Under the pieces are notes generated by a model that searched no databases, had not been told where the DNA came from, and was given only the letters and a program-made list of their open reading frames with translations. From the NCBI RefSeq assembly GCF_900103285.1, contig NZ_FNGS01000012.1, positions 121,315 through 185,314 of the forward strand: a stretch of 64,000 nucleotides of DNA. Reading direction: 5' to 3'. Below are positions 26,416 to 34,955 of this stretch, one piece after another; position 1 is the first letter of the stretch, and each line of letters starts with the position of its first letter. The position numbers and the translations under genes are program-made. Source of the stretch: Siphonobacter aquaeclarae (GTDB lineage Bacteria; Bacteroidota; Bacteroidia; Cytophagales; Spirosomataceae).

Positions 26416-27933
26416 GTGAAGCGACATATCCGACAACTTGCTCATATACTGTTCCTTTCGGCAGCGCTGACGTCCTGCGGAAAACTCGAACTCAACCCCC
26501 TCGATCAGATCTCAACCGCGACTTTCTGGAAATCGAAAAGCGACTTTGACAAAGCCCTGACCGCCAACTACGCCTCGATGCAGGCAGACCCCTGGGCGGT
26601 GGAACTACCTGTCTGGGGCTGCTTTACCGACGACGGTTTCGCCCAGCATAACTCGGGCAGCGCCCGGGAGATTGTTTCGGGGAGTATCAGCCCGTCGACC
26701 GGCGGGTATGTTTCCTGGATCTATGGGGAATCCTACAAAGCCATTGCCCGCGTCAACCTGTTCCTGCAACAACTGGAAGGATATAAAAACGCGGATATTA
26801 CGGATACGGACCGCAAACAGTACGAAGCGGAAGTACGCTTTCTGCGGGGATTCTATTACTTCCAGCTCTGGCATTTGTACGGAGACGTGCCGCTGGTACT
26901 GGAGCCGTTGACGCTCGAAACCCAGCGCCAGCCGAAGGTCCCCGCCGCCGATATCCTGGCGCAGATTGTCAGGGATCTCGATTTTGCAGCTGCTACCCTG
27001 AAAGACGTTCCCTATTTCCAGAATGCCGGGCATGCTACCGCTACTTCTGCCAAAGCCCTGAAAATGCGCGTATTGCTTTACGGAGCCTACGGCGAAACGG
27101 GCGTTGCCGACGCGGCAATCATGAAACAGGTCAGCGACCTCGGCAAGCAGGTAAAGGTGCAATACAGCCTCAGCCCGAAGTTTGAGGATATCTTCCGGGA
27201 CGCCGGGCAGAAGAACAATCCCGAGATCATCTATTCCACCAATTTCCTGGCCCCGAACAATACCCGGCCCTGGGATATGTATTATGGTGATTGGCTGGTA
27301 GTCAGTCCGTTGCAGAATTTTGTAGACGCTTTTGAATGTACGGACGGTTTGCCCTACGGCATATCTCCGCTGACGGATAAGGCCAATCCTTTCAAAAACC
27401 GGGATACGCGTCTGGCGAAAACGGTCTTCCGGGATCATCCTGATTTCGGAGACGGGAAGGTACATACACCGTCGAACAGCCGGCCCACCGGATATGGCGT
27501 CATGAAATTCCTCGTTCCGGAAAACATCCCTTACGGGTTCTCTACGCTGAGCCAGCAAAATGCCGTGGTCCTGCGCCTGGGAGACGTGCTGCTGATGTAT
27601 GCGGAAGCGGAAAACGAGGTATCCGGTCCGACGGCCGACGTGCTCAAAGCCATCAACGACGTCCGCGCGCGGTCCGGGCAGCCGGCCCTTCCCGCCGGCC
27701 TGACGAAAGACCAGCTCCGGGAGCGCATCCGGCAGGAGCGGCGTATTGAGTTGGCTTTCGAAGGATTGCGGTATTACGATCTCAAACGCTGGCGCATCGC
27801 CGGAAAAGTGCTGAACAACGTGAAGGATAGCTTCGTCCCCTATAAGTTTGAGGACAAATTTTACCAATGGCCCATTCCCCAGCCCGAAATTGATAAAAGC
27901 GGCGGGGTACTCTTGCAGAACAAAAACTACTGA
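26416..27933 (+). CDS. RagB/SusD family lipoprotein
   Basis: 505 aa from the GTG at 26416 (KRHIRQLAHILFLSAALTSCGK, lipidated Cys about residue 21). A GTG at 26392 would overlap susC by 20 bp; no ATG is available upstream of the lipobox. SusD features include LNPLDQISTATFWKSKSDFDKAL and RERIRQERRIELAFEGLRYYDLKRW. It is paired with the SusC just upstream and its stop shares one base with the GH95 start (TGATG). Confidence 0.94.
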   Translation: MKRHIRQLAHILFLSAALTSCGKLELNPLDQISTATFWKSKSDFDKALTANYASMQADPWAVELPVWGCFTDDGFAQHNSGSAREIVSGSISPSTGGYVSWIYGESYKAIARVNLFLQQLEGYKNADITDTDRKQYEAEVRFLRGFYYFQLWHLYGDVPLVLEPLTLETQRQPKVPAADILAQIVRDLDFAAATLKDVPYFQNAGHATATSAKALKMRVLLYGAYGETGVADAAIMKQVSDLGKQVKVQYSLSPKFEDIFRDAGQKNNPEIIYSTNFLAPNNTRPWDMYYGDWLVVSPLQNFVDAFECTDGLPYGISPLTDKANPFKNRDTRLAKTVFRDHPDFGDGKVHTPSNSRPTGYGVMKFLVPENIPYGFSTLSQQNAVVLRLGDVLLMYAEAENEVSGPTADVLKAINDVRARSGQPALPAGLTKDQLRERIRQERRIELAFEGLRYYDLKRWRIAGKVLNNVKDSFVPYKFEDKFYQWPIPQPEIDKSGGVLLQNKNY

Positions 27934-30269
27934 TGAAAAAAGTTGTCTGTCTCGCCTGGATTTTCCTGGGGTTTTCGGCCTCGGCGCAACGTATCTGGTA
28001 TGCCAAACCCGCTGCCCAGTGGGAGGAAACCCTGCCGCTCGGTAACGGCCGGCTGGGCATGATGCCCGACGGAGGCGTGAAAAAAGAATCCGTCGTTTTG
28101 AACGACATCACGCTGTGGTCGGGTAGTCCGCAGGACGCCAATAACCCCGATGCGCACAAAAGCCTGCCGAAAATCCGGGAGTTAATCCTGGCGGGACGGA
28201 ACGACGAAGCGCAGGCGCTGGTCAACAAACAGTTCGTGGCCCGCGGCGCCGGTTCCGGTCATGGCAACGGCGCGAATGTTCCCTTTGGCTGCTACCAGGT
28301 ATTGGGGACGCTGCACCTGGACTATCAGTACCCGGTGGCATCGGAACCGGTTGATTACCAGCGGGAATTGTCGCTTTCGGATGCGATGGCTTCTACCCGT
28401 TTTTCCCTCGGCGGCGTTACCTATCGCCGGGAGTACCTGACGAGTTTCGGAGACGATGTATCGGTGATCCGGCTGACGGCTTCGAAACCAGGGCAATTGC
28501 GGTTTTCGGTGTCAGTCGACCGGCCAGAACGTTTCAAAACCGCCCTCGAAGGTCAGGAACTGCAACTCAGCGGACAACTCAACAACGGTACCGACGGCAA
28601 CGGCATGCGCTACCTGGCGCGAATCCGGGTAGTGCTGAAGGAGGGCACCCAGTCGGCGAAAGACGGAAAGCTGACCATCGACGGCGCGACGGAAGCGCTC
28701 CTCGTTATCTCCGCCGGAACCGATTTCCGCGGAAATGATTTCGTTCAGAATACCCGGAAAGAGCTGGAAAAGGCCCTGAAAAAGCCTTTCGCTGTTCAGA
28801 AAAAGGAACACACGGCGAAGTATCGTGCGCTCTACGCCCGCGCGGATTTTTCGCTCGGAACTACGCCGGCGGCGGAGAAACCGACCGATGAACGCCTGGA
28901 GGCTTTCCGGGCAAACCCGTCTGCCGACCCCGCCCTGGTACCGCTCTATTTCCAGTTTGGCCGGTACCTGAGCATTGCCAGCACGCGGGTAGGGCTGCTG
29001 CCTCCGAACCTGCAGGGGCTATGGGCCAATCAGATCCAGACGCCGTGGAACGGCGACTACCACCTCGACGTCAACATACAGATGAACCAGTGGCCGGTGG
29101 AGGTCGTCAACCTGCCGGAGCTGAACCTGCCCCTGGCTGACCTCGTCAAAGGCATGGTACCTTTCGGGGAAAAGACCGCCAAAGCCTACTACCGCGCCGA
29201 GGGTTGGGTTGCCCACGTGATTACCAATGTCTGGGGATACACCGAACCGGGAGAAGACGCTTCCTGGGGAGCTACCAACGCCGGCTCCGGCTGGATATGC
29301 AACAACCTCTGGCAGCATTATGAATTCACGAACGACACCCAGTACCTCCGCGATATCTACCCGGTTCTGAAAGGTTCGGCGGCATTTTACAATAGCGTGC
29401 TGATCCGGGAGCCGAAGCACGGCTGGCTGGTCACGGCGCCGTCGGTTTCACCCGAAAACTCCTTTTACCTGCCCAACGGTAAAACGGCGGCTATCTGCAT
29501 GGGGCCTACGATTGATAATCAGATCGTCCGGGAGCTCTTCTCGCATGTGATCCATGCGTCGGAAGTACTCGGAGTAGATGAAGCATTCCGCCAAACCCTG
29601 ATCGAAAAACGCAAGCTGCTGCCGCCACCCGGCGAAGTAGCTTCTGACGGCCGTTTGAAGGAATGGCTGGAAGAGTATCGGGAAGTAGAGCCGAAACACC
29701 GGCATATTTCCCACCTGTACGGCTTGTATCCGGCGTCGCTCATCACGCCCGAAGGTACGCCTGAGCTAGCCGAAGCGGCTCGTAAAGTACTGGAATTCAA
29801 GGGAGACGATAGCCCCGGATGGTCAAAAGCATATAAATTGCTTTTCTGGGCGCGCCTGCGGGACGGAAACCGTGCTTACAAGCTGGTACGGGAGCTGTTT
29901 TCGTTGACCCGTGAAACGTTCATGAACAACGGCGCGGGAGGCGGCGTATATCCGAATATGCTTTCGGCGGGGCCCCCTTTCCAGATCGACGGAAACTTCG
30001 GTGGCACAGCAGGTATCGCCGAAATGCTCGTCCAAAGCCACGCCGGGTACATTGAACTGCTGCCGGCCATTCCCGGCGAATGGAAATCGGGCGGTGCGGT
30101 CAAAGGCCTGAAAGCCCGTGGAAACGTGACTGTAGACTTCACCTGGAAAGACGGGAAAATCACCCGTGCGCGGTTTTTTTCTCCCGTCGCCCAAACGGTG
30201 AAAGTGAAATACGACGGACAGATAAGAGACGTCAAAACGGAGAAACTCCCGGCCGGCATTAAGCTGTAG
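27933..30269 (+). CDS. Glycoside hydrolase family 95 (alpha-L-fucosidase / galactosidase)
   Basis: 778 aa. Signal peptide MKKVVCLAWIFLGFSASAQ, then the GH95 N-terminal motif AAQWEETLPLGNGRLGMMPDG. The active-site region shows DVNIQMNQWP (paired Asn), PSVSPENSFY (the acid Glu) and FQIDGNFGGTAGIAEML (Asp), matching the Asn/Asn/Glu/Asp set of the AfcA fucosidase. It probably hydrolyses alpha-1,2-linked L-fucose in the periplasm or at the surface. Some GH95 enzymes act on L-galactose; the neighbouring fuconate genes favour fucose. Confidence 0.93.
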   Translation: MKKVVCLAWIFLGFSASAQRIWYAKPAAQWEETLPLGNGRLGMMPDGGVKKESVVLNDITLWSGSPQDANNPDAHKSLPKIRELILAGRNDEAQALVNKQFVARGAGSGHGNGANVPFGCYQVLGTLHLDYQYPVASEPVDYQRELSLSDAMASTRFSLGGVTYRREYLTSFGDDVSVIRLTASKPGQLRFSVSVDRPERFKTALEGQELQLSGQLNNGTDGNGMRYLARIRVVLKEGTQSAKDGKLTIDGATEALLVISAGTDFRGNDFVQNTRKELEKALKKPFAVQKKEHTAKYRALYARADFSLGTTPAAEKPTDERLEAFRANPSADPALVPLYFQFGRYLSIASTRVGLLPPNLQGLWANQIQTPWNGDYHLDVNIQMNQWPVEVVNLPELNLPLADLVKGMVPFGEKTAKAYYRAEGWVAHVITNVWGYTEPGEDASWGATNAGSGWICNNLWQHYEFTNDTQYLRDIYPVLKGSAAFYNSVLIREPKHGWLVTAPSVSPENSFYLPNGKTAAICMGPTIDNQIVRELFSHVIHASEVLGVDEAFRQTLIEKRKLLPPPGEVASDGRLKEWLEEYREVEPKHRHISHLYGLYPASLITPEGTPELAEAARKVLEFKGDDSPGWSKAYKLLFWARLRDGNRAYKLVRELFSLTRETFMNNGAGGGVYPNMLSAGPPFQIDGNFGGTAGIAEMLVQSHAGYIELLPAIPGEWKSGGAVKGLKARGNVTVDFTWKDGKITRARFFSPVAQTVKVKYDGQIRDVKTEKLPAGIKL

Positions 30270-30284
30270 CCCAACCGGAGACGA

Positions 30285-30334
30285 AAAAGGAAGAGGTGGG
30301 TCGCTCGACGTCGAGCGACCCACCTCTTCCTTTT
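30285..30334. terminator. Perfect 50-bp palindrome, bidirectional terminator
   Basis: Two 25-bp arms meeting at GACGTC with no mismatch, beginning AAAAGGAAGAGG and ending CCTCTTCCTTTT. It lies 15 bp after the GH95 stop and 12 bp from the end of the convergent small gene, and the A/T ends give a T-run in both directions. Confidence 0.85.
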
Positions 30335-30346
30335 ATGGCTGAGTAC

Positions 30347-30565
30347 CTATCGTTTACCGCTCTCCAGTACTTCCCGGAAGCGCTCCAGTTCGCTTAAGGT
30401 TGGCGTCACCCGACCGAGCCCCATGCGGTTGAGCCGGTCGATCAGGCTCTTCGCTTCCAGGGGAGGCATGGATGGATAGGAGGCAAGAATGCGGTCTTTC
30501 CAGCCCGGCCCCAGCGCATTCTTGATTTGCTGGAAGCGGCTTTTCAGTTCGGGAGAGGCTCTCAT
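30347..30565 (-). CDS. Conserved-looking small protein of unknown function
   Basis: 72 aa from the ATG at 30565 (MRASPELKSRFQQIKNALG); an upstream TTG-type start would give 78. It is highly charged with predicted helices (SRFQQIKNALGPGWKDRILASYP, EAKSLIDRLNRMG, SELERFREVLESGKR) and no membrane segment. It is divergent from an XRE regulator across an operator-like palindrome, so that regulator may control it. I do not recognise a family. Confidence 0.6.
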   Translation of the reverse strand: MRASPELKSRFQQIKNALGPGWKDRILASYPSMPPLEAKSLIDRLNRMGLGRVTPTLSELERFREVLESGKR

Positions 30566-30704
30566 AATTATACTTAACTGCACAAAAAACTGGAGTTTCT
30601 GTTTTGTTGCTTTATTTTAGCACTGTTCATTTCAGCACTGCTATGTTTTTTATCAATTTGATAATTTTCAAAAGTAGATAGATCAGAAATCATATCAAAA
30701 TATC
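30566..30704. promoter_or_regulatory. AT-rich divergent control region with a palindromic operator and two direct repeats
   Basis: TATCAATTTGATA at 30651-30663 is a perfect 13-bp palindrome with central T. AGCACTG occurs at 30619-30625 and 30634-30640, 15 bp apart. Base composition is much more AT-rich than the surroundings. The palindrome is a plausible autoregulatory site for the XRE protein. Confidence 0.5.
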
Positions 30705-31064
30705 ATGTTGGAAAATCAGCGCCTCAAAACACTCAGGGAATCCCAGAATTATTCAGTGGTTAGATTTGCTCAGCTTATTGGCGTTCCTCAGGCAACCTAT
30801 TACCGGATCGAACAGGGCAAAGCGAAACTCACGATGGAGGCAGCCGACGCAATTATCCGGTTGTTCAACGTCGACATAAACTGGCTCATGCGTGGAGAAG
30901 GGGGAGAAGGGCCGGTGTTTCAGGAGGAGGTCGTCACGAAAAGACGGTATGAAGAACTCGAACAGCGGTACCTGAAGTTGCAGGAACAACTCATTGACTA
31001 CCAGCAGACGGAAATCCGGAAATTGAAAAACGGGGAGGAGTCTTCACCCGAGGCGGGCCGGTAG
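30705..31064 (+). CDS. XRE-family helix-turn-helix regulator
   Basis: 119 aa. HTH at residues about 6-58 (LKTLRESQNYSVVRFAQLIGVPQATYYRIEQGKAKLTMEAADAIIRLFNVDINWLMRGEG), then an acidic coiled-coil tail (RRYEELEQRYLKLQEQLIDYQQTEIRKLKNGEE), a layout common in Bacteroidota phage-type repressors. Its end overlaps the convergent response-regulator gene by 21 bp. No phage genes are nearby. Confidence 0.88.
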   Translation: MLENQRLKTLRESQNYSVVRFAQLIGVPQATYYRIEQGKAKLTMEAADAIIRLFNVDINWLMRGEGGEGPVFQEEVVTKRRYEELEQRYLKLQEQLIDYQQTEIRKLKNGEESSPEAGR

Positions 31065-31466
31065 CTGTGCGGTATTGATCCAGAATTGGTACACGGTATC
31101 CCAGAGGTGATACAGGTCCCGGTACGTATTCGGTTTGACGATGTAGGAATTGGCGCCCAGGCTGTATGCTTTTTGTACCGTATGGGCATGATCGGTAGTA
31201 GTGAGCATAAGTACCGGCATTTCCCGCCATTTTCCGGAGGTTTTCAACCGCTCCAGCAGGGTAAGTCCGTCCATTCTCGGCATGTTGATGTCGAGAATCA
31301 TGACGCTTGGTTTGACTTCCAGTTGTTCGAGTACTTCCAGCGCATTCTGCCCGTCCTCTGCAAAAACCAGTTCACAGGGGTAATTGCCTTCCTTCCAGGC
31401 CAGGGTCAGCAGATCACGATCGTCGTCGTCGTCATCCACTACAAAAAATATCGGCTTTTCGGGCAT
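31044..31466 (-). CDS. Single-domain response regulator (CheY/Rcp1-like)
   Basis: 140 aa: a lone receiver domain. VVDDDDDDRDLL gives the acidic pocket (residues about 9-19), VMILDINMPRMDG the phosphoacceptor Asp59, VLMLTTTD the switch Thr, and YIVKP the conserved Lys. No output domain and no histidine kinase nearby. It probably relays phosphate or acts by protein binding. Confidence 0.92.
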   Translation of the reverse strand: MPEKPIFFVVDDDDDDRDLLTLAWKEGNYPCELVFAEDGQNALEVLEQLEVKPSVMILDINMPRMDGLTLLERLKTSGKWREMPVLMLTTTDHAHTVQKAYSLGANSYIVKPNTYRDLYHLWDTVYQFWINTAQLPARLG

Positions 31467-31579
31467 ACGTCTTGGCTGGGCGGTTCAGGGTAAGATCCGG
31501 AAGGGGCGACCGGGGAATAAAAGTAACGCCTGATCGCCGGAAATGCCTGTTATCGTCCAAAAAATTCTACAATTCTGAC

Positions 31580-32515
31580 CTATACGCTGACGACGGATCG
31601 TTCGTTTGCCAGAAGCATTTTAGCGGGTACTACCTTCCGGATTTCGTCCGACAGGGCCGCGACAATCTTCTCTTTCAGGTAGTTTTTATTGGTGACCAGA
31701 CCTACTTCCCGAACCGGGACGGGCGCCTCGAAATACCGCACCAGTTCGAGCTGATCTTCGGTGAAATCGTGTGTAGCGAGTTCCGGCAGAATGGTCATGC
31801 CGCCAGAGGTATTGACCATTTTCTTCAGCGTTTCCAGGCTGCCGGCCTTGTATTCAATTTGCTGAAAATCAGCTGTTTTCCGGCGAAGCTGGCAAAGGTG
31901 CTCGATCTGCGACCGCAGGCAGTGACCTTCTTCGAGCAGCCAGAGCTCGTTGACGTCCAGTTCGCTGGTCAGCGCGTATTTTTTCTTGAAAAGGGCATTG
32001 TCCGGGGATACATACACCAGGAGCTCTTCGTAAAACAGCGGGTATTCCTTCAGCAGGTCATCGTGAAAAGGCGTAGCCATTAATCCGATGTCGAGCTGGC
32101 CGTTTTTCAGCTTTTCAAGGATGCTTTCGGTTGTTTGTTCACTGATTTTCAGGCGAATATCCCGGTATTGTTCGAGGAAGTTGGTGAGAAACAGCGGTAC
32201 AAGGTACGGGGCGATGGTCGGTATGACGCCCAGGCGTATCTCGCCGGCGAGTTCGTTTTTGCGTTCGTCGACAATCGCCTTCAGTTTTTCGCAGGACTGA
32301 AGAATCTGCCGCGCCTGCATCACAATCAGGGCGCCGATTTCCGTCGGCTGCGTCGGCTGCTTTTTGCGGTCCAGCAATTGTACCTCAAGCTCATCCTCCA
32401 ATTTCTGTATCTGCATCGAGAGCGAGGGCTGCGTGACGGCGCACTGCTCCGCAGCACGGCCGAAATGCCCCTGATCGGCGATCGCCACGAGGTATTCCAA
32501 TTGAGTCAGCGTCAT
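31580..32515 (-). CDS. oxyR: OxyR, LysR-type hydrogen peroxide sensor
   Basis: 311 aa from the ATG at 32515; a TTG start 6 bp earlier is less likely. LysR HTH: TQLEYLVAIADQGHFGRAAEQCAVTQPSLSMQIQKLEDEL. The effector domain has EEGHCLRSQIEHLCQ, with Cys199 and Cys208 nine residues apart, the same positions and spacing as the redox pair of E. coli OxyR. It is divergent from ahpC, 186 bp away, so it should activate the peroxide genes. Confidence 0.94.
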   Translation of the reverse strand: MTLTQLEYLVAIADQGHFGRAAEQCAVTQPSLSMQIQKLEDELEVQLLDRKKQPTQPTEIGALIVMQARQILQSCEKLKAIVDERKNELAGEIRLGVIPTIAPYLVPLFLTNFLEQYRDIRLKISEQTTESILEKLKNGQLDIGLMATPFHDDLLKEYPLFYEELLVYVSPDNALFKKKYALTSELDVNELWLLEEGHCLRSQIEHLCQLRRKTADFQQIEYKAGSLETLKKMVNTSGGMTILPELATHDFTEDQLELVRYFEAPVPVREVGLVTNKNYLKEKIVAALSDEIRKVVPAKMLLANERSVVSV

Positions 32516-32627
32516 TGGCAAAACTTATTCTTTCTTCAGAAGAATTGATTTGTATGATGAAACAAAGTTGGCTTGTTTTGTGACCGAAACCAAATAAAAC
32601 ATTTCCAAGAGATACATTCTCATTCAT

Positions 32628-32646
32628 TTAGAAGACGAGTATCTAA
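32628..32646. promoter_or_regulatory. Candidate OxyR/LysR operator upstream of ahpC
   Basis: TTAGA, 9 bp, TCTAA, a LysR-type dyad in the oxyR-ahpC divergent region. Nearby AGATAC (32609-32614) and GTATCT (32639-32644) form a second inverted repeat. No clear -7 box was identified. Confidence 0.35.
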
Positions 32647-32701
32647 TAGGATTATTTAGTGATTTTATTTGATTAAACATTCTTTTAACAATCCTCTTCT
32701 C

Positions 32702-33256
32702 ATGGCAAATGGTATGCTGGGCCTTGGCGCTCAATTCCCGGAATTCAAGAAAACCGCAGTTGTTTCCCTCGAAAAAGGTAACGAGTTCTACGATATCACC
32801 GGCGAAGACCACAAAAACGCCGGCAAGTGGCTCGTGATGTTCTGGTGGCCGAAGGATTTCACCTTCGTATGCCCGACCGAAATCGCCGCTTTCAACCAGA
32901 AGGCTGCTGACTTCGCAGACCGCGACGCGATCCTGATCGGTGCGTCTACCGACAGCGAATTCGTTCACCTGGCATGGCGCAAGAACCATGACGACCTGCG
33001 TGACCTCAAATTCCCGATGCTGGCCGATACGTCCAAGTCACTCGCCGAAGAACTCGGCATCCTGACGGCCGATGAAAAAATCGCTTACCGCGTGACGTAC
33101 ATCGTTGATCCCCAGGGTATCGTTCGTTTCGTTGCGGCCAACGACCTGAGCGTAGGCCGGAACGTGGACGAAGTGCTCCGTGTACTCGACGCCCTCCAGA
33201 CCGACGAGCTCTGCCCCTGTAACTGGGTGAAGGGCGAGGAAACCCTCAACGTCTAG
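32702..33256 (+). CDS. ahpC: Peroxiredoxin (AhpC/AhpE type)
   Basis: 184 aa from the ATG at 32702 (MANGMLGLGAQFPEF). FTFVCPTE contains the peroxidatic Cys57, and LCPCNW near the C-terminus has Cys171 and Cys173, either of which may resolve. It reduces peroxides. It is upstream of an AhpD-like gene and divergent from oxyR, which makes an OxyR-AhpC-AhpD module. The reductant may be the AhpD-like protein rather than AhpF, since no ahpF is here. Confidence 0.93.
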   Translation: MANGMLGLGAQFPEFKKTAVVSLEKGNEFYDITGEDHKNAGKWLVMFWWPKDFTFVCPTEIAAFNQKAADFADRDAILIGASTDSEFVHLAWRKNHDDLRDLKFPMLADTSKSLAEELGILTADEKIAYRVTYIVDPQGIVRFVAANDLSVGRNVDEVLRVLDALQTDELCPCNWVKGEETLNV

Positions 33257-33268
33257 AACAGTCTTCGG

Positions 33269-33345
33269 TTTTCGGTTTTCTGTTTTCAGTTTCGGGAGAG
33301 GCCGGTTGCCCCTCAAACTGAAAACAGAAGACTGAAAACCGAAAA
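33269..33345. repeat. Long imperfect inverted repeat between ahpC and the AhpD-like gene
   Basis: TTTTCGGTTTT plus CTGTTTTCAGTTT (33269-33292) pair with AAACTGAAAACAG (33315-33327) and AAAACCGAAAA (33335-33345), with a 7-nt bulge on the right arm. No T-run follows, so it is more likely an mRNA stability or processing element, or a mobile-type remnant, than a terminator. Confidence 0.6.
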
Positions 33346-33367
33346 CACTTTCTTAACACAACATCCC

Positions 33368-33955
33368 ATGTTTGGAATAGCATCTGAAACGAAGAAGAAC
33401 CTTCTTTCCGAGATTCATCTTCCCGAGAGTTTTGAAAGCCTGTGGCTCGACCGCCTCAACAGCACCGACCACCGGTACCTGAAAGACCTGCGTATCAACG
33501 TACAGAACGTCCTCAAGTCACAAAACCTGACGAAAAAGGAAGCGCTGTTGCTCGCCCTCGGCGTAGCCATCAACGAGAAGGCCGCTCCGGCGGTTACCGC
33601 AGGCATTGAAGCAGCCGCAAAAGAGCAGGGTGCAGAAGAAAAGGAAATTCAGGAAGTAGCTGCCTGTGTGTCGCTGATGAACGCCAACAACGTGTTTTAC
33701 CGTTTCCGCCACTTCATGGACTCGGAAACCTACAACACAATGCCGGCCGGAATCAAGATGAGCATCATGGTCAATCCCGTACTGGGCAAGGAGTTTTTTG
33801 AACTGCTGAGCCTCGCGATTTCGGCCGTGAACGGTTGCGAAATGTGCGTAACCTCGCACGAAGCCAGCGTCCGCCAGCACGGAGCGTCACAGGCGCGCGT
33901 ATTTGACGCCATCCGCCTTGCTGCCATCTTCAAGAGCTTCCTGACGCTTATCTGA
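33368..33955 (+). CDS. AhpD-like alkyl hydroperoxidase (carboxymuconolactone decarboxylase family)
   Basis: 195 aa. VNGCEMCVTSHEASVRQHGAS carries the CxxC and following His of AhpD, and VLKSQNLTKKEALLLALGVAINEKAA is an AhpD-like N-terminal helix block. It lies 111 bp after ahpC across the inverted repeat and probably recycles AhpC. It ends 8 bp inside the convergent gene at 33948. Confidence 0.9.
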   Translation: MFGIASETKKNLLSEIHLPESFESLWLDRLNSTDHRYLKDLRINVQNVLKSQNLTKKEALLLALGVAINEKAAPAVTAGIEAAAKEQGAEEKEIQEVAACVSLMNANNVFYRFRHFMDSETYNTMPAGIKMSIMVNPVLGKEFFELLSLAISAVNGCEMCVTSHEASVRQHGASQARVFDAIRLAAIFKSFLTLI

Positions 33956-34955
33956 GCAGTACGCCGTTGAGCTGCGTCAGCCATTTGGCGCGGCTTTCAC
34001 AGGTCCAGTGACTGTCTCCCGGCTGGTAGGCCTTCGGGCCTGCACTTTTCAGCCAGCCATAACTATCGACGATCGTCAGCCTGAGATCCGGATGTTGTTG
34101 TATCCGTTCAATCAGGCGATTATAGCGGCCCATCGCAGGAGCCGCTATCGTCGTTTTATTGGGGATAATGGACAGAATCACCTCATCAAATCCGGCTTTT
34201 TTGTAGTGGTCCGCCGATTCGTTCAGGCGCCGGACGAGCGTACCGACCTCTTCATCTGTCAGCTCATTGAAATTGGAATTGATGACCTTCGGGTCGGTAT
34301 CCAGTTTCAGGAAGATATGCTGTTCGTCGGGGGAAAGAGACGTCATCGGGTGCGACCGGCCGAACAGATCGAGGTTCAGCTGCGCTTTCCATTCCCGGAT
34401 ACGCAGGAAGAAATCCCAGTTAAACAACATATTGTCGAGGCGCTCTTCCGGAAAGTCCTTCCGGATTTCGGCGGGCCCCGTCAGAAACTGTTCGAAGTCT
34501 GTCCAGGCACTGGGCTTTGTCTCCGCCTGGTCCGAAACAGCGCCTTGCACGACCTGAAGGTTCTCAACCGGTTTGGCGAGGTGTTCCCGGAAATGCCGTT
34601 CGACACTTTCAATCAACAGAACATTGCGGACGGACGAATCGAGCGCCACGGTCCGGTGGTCGTTCCAGTGCGTATACGAATAATAGTCCGCGGCAATATC
34701 GCCGGCATTGACATAGCCGGGCTCCATGAAACTGTCGCCGACGGCATAGAGCGCCGCTTTTGCCTTGCGGACGGGTACGGCGGTACATTGTCCTTCGCGG
34801 TCGGACCGGAAGGCCGCCAGGTTACTGAAACGATACAGATCGCCGTAGCGGTAGTCGTCTGGAATCAGTCCCGCACTACCCAGCGTCCGGTAAAAACTCC
34901 GGGAAACGCTGGCCAGAAAGACCACAATCAGAAGCAGCAGGGCAACGTAACGCAT
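33948..34955 (-). CDS. Membrane-anchored SGNH/AlgJ-like protein, partner of MBOAT
   Basis: 335 aa. N-terminal anchor (RYVALLLLIVVFLASVSRSFY), then GDSFMEPG, reminiscent of the GDSL nucleophile block, and DSHWTCES at the C-terminus, the D-x-H of SGNH hydrolases. This is the layout of AlgJ/AlgX/DltD-type partners of MBOAT proteins. Its start shares bases with the MBOAT stop (TGATG). It probably completes transfer of acyl groups to a surface polysaccharide. Only the SGNH motifs are clear; family naming is moderate. Confidence 0.75.
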   Translation of the reverse strand: MRYVALLLLIVVFLASVSRSFYRTLGSAGLIPDDYRYGDLYRFSNLAAFRSDREGQCTAVPVRKAKAALYAVGDSFMEPGYVNAGDIAADYYSYTHWNDHRTVALDSSVRNVLLIESVERHFREHLAKPVENLQVVQGAVSDQAETKPSAWTDFEQFLTGPAEIRKDFPEERLDNMLFNWDFFLRIREWKAQLNLDLFGRSHPMTSLSPDEQHIFLKLDTDPKVINSNFNELTDEEVGTLVRRLNESADHYKKAGFDEVILSIIPNKTTIAAPAMGRYNRLIERIQQHPDLRLTIVDSYGWLKSAGPKAYQPGDSHWTCESRAKWLTQLNGVLLR

